From Smithellaceae bacterium (GTDB lineage: Bacteria; Desulfobacterota; Syntrophia; Syntrophales; Smithellaceae): DNA of 12,915 nucleotides. The notes under the pieces are model-generated. The model was not told the DNA's origin, searched no databases, and was given only the letters and a program-made list of their open reading frames with translations. Shown here in pieces: positions 1-7,019 of this stretch; within the stretch, counting starts at the first letter, position 1; every line of letters starts with the position of its first letter. The translations under genes and the position numbers were made by a program. The DNA is taken from positions 1-12,915 of the forward strand of contig JAQVQT010000037.1 of assembly GCA_028701435.1 (NCBI GenBank). Direction: 5' to 3'.

Positions 1-178
1 GTCTGTCCGGGGTTAAATGGGTCCAGCCGGTTCCGGTCCACTGCCAGATGCCATTGGCAAATTTACCATAAAGGTTGGTGCCTGCCGCTACGATGCTCTC
101 CGGATTGTCCGGGGTCAGTTGGGTCCAGCCGCTGCCTGTCCACTGCCAGATGCCGGCACCGGTAAAGCTGCCGTATAA
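1..178 (-). repeat. Coding tandem repeat, 102-bp (34-residue) WQW units
   Basis: The motif ctgccagatgcc (antisense of GIWQW) occurs at 41-52 and 143-154, exactly 102 bases apart. Each unit reads roughly GIWQWTG-GWTQLTPDNPESIVAAG-NLYGKF-N. One full unit and parts of two others are visible before the left edge. The alternation of aromatic/Gly turns and short beta-like stretches suggests beta-propeller or lectin-like blades, but this fold assignment is only an inference. A related unit is present at 12770-12915. Confidence 0.85.
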
Positions 179-982
179 GGGTTGCTGGACGGCAACCCTG
201 TAGGCCGCGACGACATCCATGGTTTCCCGAATGGTTCGCGCGTTGTCCCCGTCCGCGGCATGACCGGCAAATGCTTCTTTGTATTTCCACAGCGGCGTGG
301 AAAAGAGCGGCGCTTCCGTGTATGAATTGCCGTAGCCGTCATCATCGTAAGCCATAATCGTGTGATATTTTTCATCGTCCGTTCCCGTAAAATACCACCC
401 GGCGGAATAGCTGTTGAGTTTGGAATTGGGACCCGGAGAGTCTTTCTGAGTTTTACTGTGGTCGCAGCCGAGGTTATGGCCGATCTCATGCGTTAGAGTG
501 TGGCTGATGGCAACCGCCCGAATGCCATTGACGCTATAGGCATAGTCCGGATCTCCGTCGTAGGATTCCAGAAGATAACCCTGTCCAACCCAGCCGGATT
601 CCGATCCGGTGTCCACCATCATCACAACAATGTCTGCGCCGTATGTGTCGCGCCATTGATGAACCGCGGATAAACTACCGCTGCCGGCTTGAAGATTGGT
701 CAGGTCTGTTGATAGGTTCTTGCTGTAGGTATAAGATGCTTCTGCTTTGTGGACCAGGCGAAAGGTCAGATTCAAATTGCTGTTTGCGGCGGCTGCGTTC
801 AGTCTGGCCACGGTGTCGTTGGCAAAAGCGGTCATGCCGCCATTGTCGGCCACCCATGTTTTGGCGGTGGAATCGAAAACAATCATCACGTCAATGATCG
901 CTGAAGATGCGGACGGAATAAGACAGAGCTGAATTAAGACCACCGCCAAAATAATTTGAACAAAACGCTTCATTTTTAGCAC
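1..982 (-). CDS. Secreted reprolysin-like metzincin metalloprotease with C-terminal WQW repeats (3' end outside window)
   Basis: This encodes an exported zinc endopeptidase; 327 residues are visible and the gene runs off the left edge. Residues 1-28 form a Sec signal peptide (MLKMKRF, a hydrophobic core, then SASSA). The catalytic domain starts at once (AIIDVMIVFD, about 29-38). It carries the full metzincin zinc site HEIGHNLGCDH (H165, E166, H169, H175) and a Met-turn TIMAY (M210), and ends in a GDNARTIRETMDVVAAYR segment typical of bacterial reprolysin-like (M12B-type) enzymes. From residue 269 there are 34-residue repeats (LYGxF..GIWQWTGxGWTxLTPD). No propeptide lies between signal and catalytic domain, which is unusual. 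The only cysteine after the signal is C173, so no disulfides are expected in the visible part. I chose GTG at 982, because AGGAG lies 7 bases upstream; the ATG at 973 is 16 bases from it. The gene follows the propeptide-like gene by 21 bases. Exact peptidase family is uncertain. Confidence 0.85.
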   Translation of the reverse strand, partial: MLKMKRFVQIILAVVLIQLCLIPSASSAIIDVMIVFDSTAKTWVADNGGMTAFANDTVARLNAAAANSNLNLTFRLVHKAEASYTYSKNLSTDLTNLQAGSGSLSAVHQWRDTYGADIVVMMVDTGSESGWVGQGYLLESYDGDPDYAYSVNGIRAVAISHTLTHEIGHNLGCDHSKTQKDSPGPNSKLNSYSAGWYFTGTDDEKYHTIMAYDDDGYGNSYTEAPLFSTPLWKYKEAFAGHAADGDNARTIRETMDVVAAYRVAVQQPLYGSFTGAGIWQWTGSGWTQLTPDNPESIVAAGTNLYGKFANGIWQWTGTGWTHLTPDR

Positions 983-983
983 G

Positions 984-994
984 ATCATTCTCCT
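984..994 (-). promoter_or_regulatory. Ribosome binding site deciding the GTG start of the metalloprotease
   Basis: On the minus strand AGGAG (994-990) is followed by seven bases and then GTG at 982-980. The ten bases GGAGAATGAT are identical to those in front of the upstream propeptide-like gene (1559-1550), which supports GTG as the true start. Confidence 0.65.
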
Positions 995-1003
995 GGACTG
1001 TAT

Positions 1004-1549
1004 TTACCGGATCATTGGCGGAATCTTCTTCATATCGATTTCCGTCACCGTCCCCAACCCACTGAGTGTATTGCCCACCGCCCGATAAAGTACCTGCCGG
1101 TTCATGTCCTGCAAGGTTATAATAAATCCATCGGAAGCGATGGTCATCGTAAATGTTCTCAGGTTGTGATCTTTGATTTTTCCGCTGATGATTTTTGTTC
1201 CGTCCGGCTGCGTATCTACAGAATCAAGAATGACTTCATAATTCACATCGGAAAAGAAGCTGACCAGAAAGGCATTTGTTTTAGAATCTCTTACCGCCGC
1301 TTTACCGGCCGTCGCAGTGAAGGATTCAGGGACAATCTGCGGCGTGATGGTAATCTGCCCCTTTCGTAATTCGTAGGTTTGGTACTGGTCTATGACCATA
1401 GCCTTCGATTTTGCCAATCCTTCTTCCCGGGGCTGAACAAGCAATCGGTCGGCGCCTTGCGCAATTGCAACGTGAACAAGCACAAACAGAATGAAAAGCG
1501 CCGGCACCCGGGCGGCGTTTTTATATGTACAGATATTTTGCAAGTTCAT
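1004..1549 (-). CDS. Exported stand-alone propeptide-like protein, probable partner of the adjacent metalloprotease
   Basis: This encodes 181 residues with a signal peptide (hydrophobic 15-30, cleavage probably near AIA-QG at 30/31) and a mature part of about 150 residues. The second half (about 100-178) has the layout of the propeptide of bacterial reprolysin-like proteases: a beta strand NYEVILDSV, then KIISGKIKDHN, TFTMTIASDGFIITL, RQVLYRAVG, and a closing TEIDMKKIPP. In those enzymes this module precedes the catalytic domain in one chain; here it is a separate gene, 21 bases upstream of a protease that lacks it. Likely roles, by inference, are periplasmic inhibitor and folding chaperone for the protease. 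The mature part has no cysteine, so a cysteine-switch mechanism is not available. The start is ATG at 1549, with AAGGAG six bases upstream, 43 bases after the gspC stop. Similarity is judged by eye, so the family call is moderate. Confidence 0.7.
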   Translation of the reverse strand: MNLQNICTYKNAARVPALFILFVLVHVAIAQGADRLLVQPREEGLAKSKAMVIDQYQTYELRKGQITITPQIVPESFTATAGKAAVRDSKTNAFLVSFFSDVNYEVILDSVDTQPDGTKIISGKIKDHNLRTFTMTIASDGFIITLQDMNRQVLYRAVGNTLSGLGTVTEIDMKKIPPMIR

Positions 1550-1561
1550 ATCATTCTCCTT
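1550..1561 (-). promoter_or_regulatory. Strong ribosome binding site of the propeptide-like gene
   Basis: AAGGAG (1561-1556) followed by AATGAT and ATG at 1549. It is the best Shine-Dalgarno match in the operon and suggests that translation restarts independently of gspC. It rejects the longer upstream-extended reading frame that overlaps the end of gspC. Confidence 0.7.
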
Positions 1562-1592
1562 TTTGCGTTTTTTCCGGTCTATCGATAAAAAT

Positions 1593-2423
1593 TCAGCGAC
1601 CCGTTGGCAACGGGAAGCCTGGGCCTGCACTCCGATGGGAGGGAGGCGCCGGGCCGGGGCCGGTCGGCTGAAAAACAGGCATCTGCGGCATGACGGGCAT
1701 TTGAGGCGCTGAAGGCGTCTGCGGCTTTGCCGCCGCAGAGGGCAGTTGCTTCCCGGTTGTTGTTCCCGCATCCTTTCTGTCTTTTTGATCGCGCAGATTT
1801 ACCACCATTTTATCGTCTCCGCGCACCAGAACCAGCGATTCGGGATTGACTTCCGTAAGTTTGTAGCCGCCGATCATTGCCCCCTGGACAACAGGCGTCT
1901 GACGCTTTCCCCTTCCCGGTGTCGCATAGGGATTTCTCACGTCTTCGATGTAGGCGATTCGCGTCTCGCCGGTGATGACTGCGCCGTAAAAAATAATTTC
2001 GGGCCTGGAAATTTGAGTTGCCGCATTTTCTGAAGGCGCTCTCCTTTCTGAATGAAACAGGTTTTTTTCCGTCACAATAATATAATCCAGGGCTGTAGGC
2101 ATGTTTTCAGCAACCACCACGGTTTCCTGTTTTGCCGTCTGCACCCCGCCGGACTGAGGCGGATCGATTCTTGTCTCGAAGATGATGAATGGAAGAAAAT
2201 AGTCGTCTCGCGCAAGGTCAAAATACGCTATGATGTCAAAATCTTCAACGGCAGCATCATTTGAATCCTGACGGACGGCGGCTTCTTCCACCCGCGGCAT
2301 GTTCACTTTGATGTCGGTATCAAGCAGGGGATGAACCCACAAGAAATACAATCCGACCGATATCGCCACCAGGATCATATTTAAAACATTGACGTTTTTT
2401 AAAGCATATTGAACTTTGCTCAT
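1593..2423 (-). CDS. gspC: T2SS inner-membrane protein GspC-like, with proline-rich C-terminus
   Basis: This is the probable inner-membrane link between the platform and the secretin. It has 276 residues: a short cytoplasmic N-terminus, one membrane segment at about 13-34 (NVLNMILVAISVGLYFLWV), a periplasmic linker, and a homology-region (HR) domain at about 117-212. The HR domain begins with the signature TEKNLFHSERR and continues with EIIFYGAVITGETRIAYIED, GAMIGGYKLTEV and SLVLVRGDDKMVVNL, as in PulC/XcpP and the related PilP. The C-terminal PDZ or coiled coil of enterobacterial GspC is absent. Residues 227-276 are instead Pro-rich (APQMPVMPQMPV...). The start is ATG at 2423, one base after the gspM stop, with GGCGGGG upstream. 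In classical operons gspC comes first; here it is last of the machinery genes. It could be named GspC or a PilP-like protein; I favour GspC. Confidence 0.75.
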   Translation of the reverse strand: MSKVQYALKNVNVLNMILVAISVGLYFLWVHPLLDTDIKVNMPRVEEAAVRQDSNDAAVEDFDIIAYFDLARDDYFLPFIIFETRIDPPQSGGVQTAKQETVVVAENMPTALDYIIVTEKNLFHSERRAPSENAATQISRPEIIFYGAVITGETRIAYIEDVRNPYATPGRGKRQTPVVQGAMIGGYKLTEVNPESLVLVRGDDKMVVNLRDQKDRKDAGTTTGKQLPSAAAKPQTPSAPQMPVMPQMPVFQPTGPGPAPPSHRSAGPGFPLPTGR

Positions 2424-2424
2424 A

Positions 2425-2976
2425 TTATGGCCCCGCCAGCGCAGCAACCTTGAGTTTAACGATCAAATCCCGGGGATCGTTGTAATTGCGCACACGCACG
2501 TCGATTTCCCTGACGACCAGATAAGGGACCTGGTTTTCGATCGTCAGCAGGGTATCCGAAAGCGCCCGAATATCCGGGAATACCGCGTCAAAGGTAACGC
2601 TGATCACTTTGAATTTGCCTTTCTCCTCAGTTTTCTCCACTCTTTCGCTGTTGATGACGCCGTTTCTTTCCGTGATAATCCCCTTCACCGCATTCTGCAG
2701 ATTCGCGGAAGCGATGGCGATGGTCTGCGCCGCCATCATCTTGCCGTCTTGATTTTTCCTGGCCTGCCGGAGTTCGACGATCTTATTTTCCAGTGACGGT
2801 TTCTGCGCGAGCAGCGAGGCGTATTTTTTCAGCATTTTCATTTTGGCGTCATGCTGGTCTCTCATCTCCTCGGCCTGCCGGTAGAGATTGACAATGCCGT
2901 AATCATAAACCAGAAATCCGGCCAGAATGATCATAACGGGGATGGAGATGATGAGCAGTTTACTTTTTTGCATCAT
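2425..2976 (-). CDS. gspM: T2SS inner-membrane platform protein GspM (PilO-like)
   Basis: This bitopic inner-membrane protein of 183 residues pairs with GspL in the T2SS assembly platform. It has a very short cytoplasmic N-terminus (MMQKSK), one membrane helix at about 7-26 (LLIISIPVMIILAGFLVYDY), a coiled-coil region at about 30-75 rich in Glu/Lys/Gln (AEEMRDQHDAKMKMLKKY), and a C-terminal ferredoxin-like domain of the PilO/GspM type (about 118-180: FKVISVTFDAVFPDIRALSDTL, then LVVREIDVRVRN). The start overlaps the end of gspL by 17 bases; two ATG codons lie in tandem (2976 and 2973) behind AGAG, so translation is probably coupled. Assignment rests on topology, size and position after gspL, since this family is weakly conserved. 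Confidence 0.8.
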   Translation of the reverse strand: MMQKSKLLIISIPVMIILAGFLVYDYGIVNLYRQAEEMRDQHDAKMKMLKKYASLLAQKPSLENKIVELRQARKNQDGKMMAAQTIAIASANLQNAVKGIITERNGVINSERVEKTEEKGKFKVISVTFDAVFPDIRALSDTLLTIENQVPYLVVREIDVRVRNYNDPRDLIVKLKVAALAGP

Positions 2977-4480
2977 ATTTCATCTCTTTTTGTAAATTGT
3001 TTGCGTTGTTCTCCGTTTTCAGCTCCATTTTGATCACAAAACGGTCCTTATTTTGCCGGGGATCGCGATACGTGGGCGAGGCAAACTCGACTTTTTGAAA
3101 ATGCTGAGAATTTTCCAGCTTCAGAATAATTTCCGTGGCGGATGCCGAAAACCCTTCGATGTCCACGGTCTTGTCCGTAATCTTCAATCGTGTCAGCCAG
3201 GTATTCGGCGGCAGCATGGCCGTCATGTCTTTGATGATATTCATCGTCAAATCATTTTGATTTTTGAAGTCGTCAATCGCCTGAATGTCGCCGGCGATGG
3301 CCGCCGCTTCATCTCTCAAGGACTCCACTTTTTTGATGGCGGGCTTCAGCGCCCGAATGCGCCGGTCCATTTCATCCAGTTTCTGCCGTTCGTAGGTCAG
3401 CGGCATCAGAAAATGAAAGGCGGCCATGGCCGCAATGACCGCAATCAAAAAAGCCGTCAAAACCCATGGCATACGTTTTTGTGCCCGATTGTCCCGGTGC
3501 AGCAAATTGATGTTTTGCGGATCGGACCGAAACGAATCGAGGGCGCCGCCCAGCGCCACGGCGGATAATTCCTTTTGTTGTTTCGGCGCCTTGAATTTGT
3601 TGTCCAGATTCAGACTGGCAAATTTCATACCCGGCAGTCTGTTTCGCAAGACATTGATTTGCGCTTCGTCGGCGTCCACAACAACCGGCAGCCGCCTTCC
3701 GTTCCGTATAAACTCATCACTGAGGGCGGTTACATGTTCGGTGATGCCTTCAAGGAATGATTTACCTTCCGAAGCCTTGCTTTCGCATCCGGAGCGATAA
3801 AGCAGGCCGTTTTCCATCACACCGTATTCATATGCGTTGCTGCGCAGCGATAAATAAATTGCATCCGCTTTCGGATAGGTGTTCTGTATCAGGGACTTGA
3901 TCGCAAAAGCACTGATAATGACTTTTTTAATTTTAATATTTCTGGTTTGAAGCGCTTCCAGATAGCTCTGCACCCGGTCAGACCGGGTAACCGCCAGCAG
4001 AAACTTGACATTTTTAAGGTCTTCGCCAAGAACGGCATAATCAAAACAGGCATTATCTTTTGAAAGCGGCGTAAACCGGTCCAATTCAAAAGATATCACG
4101 CTGGACAGATTTTCTTTGGCGGCCAGAGGCAACTCCGCTTGCTGAATCATCGCCCAGGCGCGGGGCAGGCAGAGAACAAAGGCGGCTTTGGCTATTTTGT
4201 ATTCGTTGACAAAGCCGGACACAACACCGGCCACGAATTCCGGACTCGGCGGTTTGTTTTCCTCCGGCGGATAACAGCGGCAATGACTGAAATGGGATCG
4301 CCAGGGGGTTTTCTCGCCGTAAACCAGATAGACGCCATCGGCCTCGATGGAAATACAAACCACTTTGGCAAATGAAAGCATATCGTCGGCAAGGCTGAGC
4401 GATAGAATTTTCCAGATCGCTCTGCCGGCTTTTCCAGCCTCCGTATAAACATCAAGAATTTTCTTTTGATAGTTGATCAT
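2960..4480 (-). CDS. gspL: T2SS platform protein GspL (PilM-PilN-like fusion)
   Basis: GspL recruits the ATPase GspE to the inner membrane. The 506-residue protein has an actin-like cytoplasmic domain of the PilM type (about 34-320: SFAKVVCISIEADGVYLVYG, FVLCLPRAWAMIQQAELPL, FELDRFTPLS, KKVIISAFAIKSLI), a single membrane segment at about 338-360 and a periplasmic PilN-like domain (about 361-490) with coiled coil and the characteristic stretch NTWLTRLKITDKTVDIEGF. The start at 4480 overlaps gspK by 29 bases and has only a weak AGAG upstream. An alternative start is Met34 (4381), where PilM-like similarity begins; residues 1-33 would then not be made. A downstream overlap of 17 bases joins it to gspM. 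Confidence 0.88.
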   Translation of the reverse strand: MINYQKKILDVYTEAGKAGRAIWKILSLSLADDMLSFAKVVCISIEADGVYLVYGEKTPWRSHFSHCRCYPPEENKPPSPEFVAGVVSGFVNEYKIAKAAFVLCLPRAWAMIQQAELPLAAKENLSSVISFELDRFTPLSKDNACFDYAVLGEDLKNVKFLLAVTRSDRVQSYLEALQTRNIKIKKVIISAFAIKSLIQNTYPKADAIYLSLRSNAYEYGVMENGLLYRSGCESKASEGKSFLEGITEHVTALSDEFIRNGRRLPVVVDADEAQINVLRNRLPGMKFASLNLDNKFKAPKQQKELSAVALGGALDSFRSDPQNINLLHRDNRAQKRMPWVLTAFLIAVIAAMAAFHFLMPLTYERQKLDEMDRRIRALKPAIKKVESLRDEAAAIAGDIQAIDDFKNQNDLTMNIIKDMTAMLPPNTWLTRLKITDKTVDIEGFSASATEIILKLENSQHFQKVEFASPTYRDPRQNKDRFVIKMELKTENNANNLQKEMKYDAKK

Positions 4481-5489
4481 TTTTTGGCATCTCTATCCGC
4501 GCGGGGCTTTGATAATAAAGGATTCTGTAACGATCCGCGCTTTCAATCCGGACTATCGCTCTAACGCCGTAATAATTATTCTCCGCAGATGTATAGCCGA
4601 TTGCTTCAACGGTGTAAATGTTTGAATCGGCGGTTGTCACATAAGGCGCGATCCTGGCGTAGTCGCCTGTTGATAACATGGATTGAAATCCGGAGCCGTC
4701 TTTTTTTGCATTGTCCGCCGTCCGGTAGTTGATGATGGACTGCAGGATCTCATCCGTCATCAGCGGTATGGCCCTGAGCACGTCGAGCGAAGCCGCATAG
4801 ATGTTGATCTGGACGGACGAGGAATAGATGGTCAGATATTTGATCAGACCCGGCCGGCCTTCTTCTCCATAAAGAATGTCCCGCGTCATCCCCTTGACCA
4901 GAAGAAGCTCGTCAAGATTTTCAAAATTGGCATCTTTTGCCTTATAGGGATTGGGCAGACTCATGTAATAGTCGCTTTCCGCGCCGTGAAGCCGGTGGAG
5001 ATCATCCCCGTCTTTCCAGTCCAGGATGGAATCAATGATGGTGTCCACCCGCGTCTTTTCCACGCCCAGGTTCATGAGCAGATTGGCCAGCGTCAGGGCG
5101 GTGCTGTCGGTGAGCAGGTTAATATTGATTTTCCCCGTTTCATCCATGCCGGCAAACTGATAATGTCCCTCGCCCGTCTGCCCGGAATGAAAAGAGCCGT
5201 CCGTCGGATAGATTTCCATCTCGTCCAGGTTGGTCGTATTATTTTTATTGGCGTTGCGATAGAAGATTTCCAGGATGGCTCTGTTCATGCCCGCCTCGGC
5301 CAGATACTTGTTTTCCGCCTGCTCCTTGAAGGTGATCGTGGAAAACACTTCCGAACGAACCATCATGGAAAAAGCAAATGATATGACAATCAGCAGTGTT
5401 GCAACCCACAAAACAATCATCAGCGCAATGCCGCTGTCGTTTTTAACAATGCTGATCGCCTGCCGGATCGGTTTCATCCCATCCCTCAT
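4452..5489 (-). CDS. gspK: T2SS minor pseudopilin GspK
   Basis: This is the large minor pseudopilin that caps the pseudopilus tip with GspI and GspJ. It has 345 residues. The prepilin leader ends at G20, followed by IALMIVLWVATLLIVISFAF. The usual Glu at position +5 is replaced by Ile, which is the rule in GspK. The long soluble part includes the GspK landmarks KININLLT, a DSILDWKDGDDLHRLHGAE segment, LPNPYKAKDANFENLDELLLVKGM and two helix-hairpin-helix-like segments typical of the family. The DWKD/DxxxxxHGAE acidic cluster may bind calcium, as in E. coli GspK. The ATG at 5489 overlaps the gspJ stop by four bases (ATGA). A second ATG at 5477 behind GAGGG is an equally good start and would shorten the leader by four residues. 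Confidence 0.93.
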   Translation of the reverse strand: MRDGMKPIRQAISIVKNDSGIALMIVLWVATLLIVISFAFSMMVRSEVFSTITFKEQAENKYLAEAGMNRAILEIFYRNANKNNTTNLDEMEIYPTDGSFHSGQTGEGHYQFAGMDETGKININLLTDSTALTLANLLMNLGVEKTRVDTIIDSILDWKDGDDLHRLHGAESDYYMSLPNPYKAKDANFENLDELLLVKGMTRDILYGEEGRPGLIKYLTIYSSSVQINIYAASLDVLRAIPLMTDEILQSIINYRTADNAKKDGSGFQSMLSTGDYARIAPYVTTADSNIYTVEAIGYTSAENNYYGVRAIVRIESADRYRILYYQSPARIEMPKNDQLSKENS

Positions 5490-6130
5490 TTTGCCCCATC
5501 GGTTTTTTTGACGGATGAGGCGTATCCCGCGCGGGTTTGAACAAAAACATCCGCCGTCAGAATCTTTTTCTTCAATCCGTCCGCAAAGGTAATCCTGATT
5601 TTCCGCGGAAGATTTTTCTCATCCTCCGGCCAGAGATCAATCCATTTGCCCTCTTCCAGCGAACTTTCCAGGTAATACGCAAAAGTGATCGATTCATAGT
5701 CATCCGTCAGCCGTGATTCCGCGGCGGCATCCATACCCAGTATTTTTTCTTCTACATACAGGAAATTTCTGCCCTGATCGTTGGTTTTAACAACATATTT
5801 AACCAGGCAGTTTCCGGCGCCGCCCTGCCAGATGGAATAGTTGCTGGCAAAGGCCAGGCTGTCTTCTTTGCCCGCGAAGCGGCTTTTCGTTTGGCCGTCT
5901 TCGGCATAGAAACCGGCAAACGCCGACTGGATCTGCGCTTCCATCAAAGGAAAAACAATTTTATTTCTCTCCAGGGCATCAATTTTTTTTTCACCCTTCT
6001 CCAGGGTTTTATATGCCAGGGAGAGCGTTCCGGTCATAATGCCGACAACCACGGCCAGCATGGCTATCGCCAGCATCATCTCGAGCAGTGTGAAACCCCG
6101 TTGGTTCAATATCCTTCCCCGAATATTCAT
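5486..6130 (-). CDS. gspJ: T2SS minor pseudopilin GspJ
   Basis: This is a 214-residue minor pseudopilin of the tip complex. The prepilin leader MNIRGRILNQRG is followed by the processing site G12/F13, with Glu at +5 (FTLLEMMLA) and a hydrophobic helix to about residue 33. The soluble domain carries GspJ-like strands: NKIVFPLMEAQIQSAF, DSLAFASNYSIWQGG, LVKYVVKTNDQGRNFLYVEE, ESITFAYYLESSLEEGKWIDLWP and LPRKIRITFADG. Length and these motifs match the family. It needs a prepilin peptidase, which is not encoded in this window. It starts inside the gspI stop (ATGA, four-base overlap), so translational coupling is likely. Confidence 0.9.
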   Translation of the reverse strand: MNIRGRILNQRGFTLLEMMLAIAMLAVVVGIMTGTLSLAYKTLEKGEKKIDALERNKIVFPLMEAQIQSAFAGFYAEDGQTKSRFAGKEDSLAFASNYSIWQGGAGNCLVKYVVKTNDQGRNFLYVEEKILGMDAAAESRLTDDYESITFAYYLESSLEEGKWIDLWPEDEKNLPRKIRITFADGLKKKILTADVFVQTRAGYASSVKKTDGAK

Positions 6131-6537
6131 TGACTTTTTAAAGCATCGGATTTGGAAATCATTTTCTGCGTATTCAGCGTGGTCCGCTTGGATCGTTTAT
6201 TATTTGAATCGATAACGGAAACCGTAATTTCCAGAAGCTTGACCGGAAGGGCTTCCGTGCGTTCCCTGATGGCTTCGGCAACAGTGATCTCATACGTAAA
6301 GCCCTCGTCATCGACATCCTGCCATGTTTTAGCCTCGGACAAATCGCTGTCGAGCACTTCTCTCATTTTGCCGTTGGCGCGTTCCAGCGCCTCGATCCGG
6401 TCGCCGGAGACGGACAGAGTGCGCAAATTGGCGGAAGAGAGTTGAATGACGGACACGACCACCAGGCAGATCAGGACAAGCGAGACCATGATCTCCAGAA
6501 GTGTAAAACCCCTCTGCCCGCCGGGATCATTATTCAT
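6127..6537 (-). CDS. gspI: T2SS minor pseudopilin GspI
   Basis: This is a 136-residue minor pseudopilin that nucleates the tip complex with GspJ and GspK. The short leader MNNDPGGQRG is cleaved after G10; the mature protein begins FTLLEIMVSLVLICLVVVSV with Glu at +5. The small soluble domain contains GDRIEALERANGKMREVL, GFTYEITVAEA and LLEITVSVIDSNNKRS, as expected for GspI. I chose ATG at 6537, with GAGG nine bases upstream, giving an 8-base overlap with the end of gspH. An ATG at 6546 in the same frame is possible and adds three residues (MII). It is followed by a four-base overlap with gspJ. Confidence 0.9.
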   Translation of the reverse strand: MNNDPGGQRGFTLLEIMVSLVLICLVVVSVIQLSSANLRTLSVSGDRIEALERANGKMREVLDSDLSEAKTWQDVDDEGFTYEITVAEAIRERTEALPVKLLEITVSVIDSNNKRSKRTTLNTQKMISKSDALKSQ

Positions 6538-7003
6538 GATGATCATCCTCTGTGTCCACAATCAACGCCGTCATCACAGGATCGGATTTGATGATGATGA
6601 CCTGGTTGTCTCTGAAAAGCCCGATCCGGCTCCATTGGCCGACTCCGGTTGCCTCACACGCCAAGTTGTATTTTCCCGCGGTGAGAGGTTCAGCGTTGAG
6701 ATCGGATTCATAAATGGCAATTTTTGTTTTTTCCGGTATTCGGCTCACCCGGCGGCCTTTGATCCCATAGTTTCCGTCGTCCAGATCAAATTGAACGATC
6801 TGCTTTTCATTTTTGGCGGCAGCCAGATGTTTGGCGTATTTGAGCGTTGCAACGATTTCCCGCGCCGCCGCTTTGTGTTTGGCTCCCGACAGGGCGTTGG
6901 TCAGCATGGCGGCGCTGATGCCCAGTATCAACGACATCAACACCAGCACGACCAGGATTTCGATCAGGGTAAAGCCCCGATTTTGCCTCTCAAAATAAAA
7001 CAT
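6530..7003 (-). CDS. gspH: T2SS minor pseudopilin GspH
   Basis: This is a 157-residue minor pseudopilin linking the tip complex to the GspG shaft. The leader MFYFERQNRG is cleaved at G10/F11, followed by FTLIEILVVLVLMSLILGIS with Glu at +5. The GspH features are AREIVATLKYAKHLAAAKNEKQIVQFDLDDGNYGIKG, the Arg/Lys-rich helix after the membrane segment, and a C-terminal beta region ending RIGLFRDNQVIIIKSD. Position between gspF and gspI also fits. It lies 16 bases after gspF and overlaps gspI by eight. Its Shine-Dalgarno is weak (AGGT, 11 bases upstream). Confidence 0.9.
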   Translation of the reverse strand: MFYFERQNRGFTLIEILVVLVLMSLILGISAAMLTNALSGAKHKAAAREIVATLKYAKHLAAAKNEKQIVQFDLDDGNYGIKGRRVSRIPEKTKIAIYESDLNAEPLTAGKYNLACEATGVGQWSRIGLFRDNQVIIIKSDPVMTALIVDTEDDHHE

Positions 7004-7019
7004 CGCCGCTGTTGACCTA

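Noticed and set aside
41..154. Regularly spaced repeats at the left edge as a CRISPR array.
   Set aside because: The period is 102 bp, the repeats are in frame and translate to a clear protein repeat; the intervening DNA is also conserved.
1550..1771. An N-terminal extension of the propeptide-like gene overlapping gspC.
   Set aside because: It is Arg/Cys-rich shadow sequence of gspC; the ATG at 1549 has a strong ribosome binding site and starts a signal peptide.
4683..5381. A 232-codon open frame on the plus strand.
   Set aside because: It lies wholly antisense to gspK, has no recognisable domain and is explained as a shadow frame.
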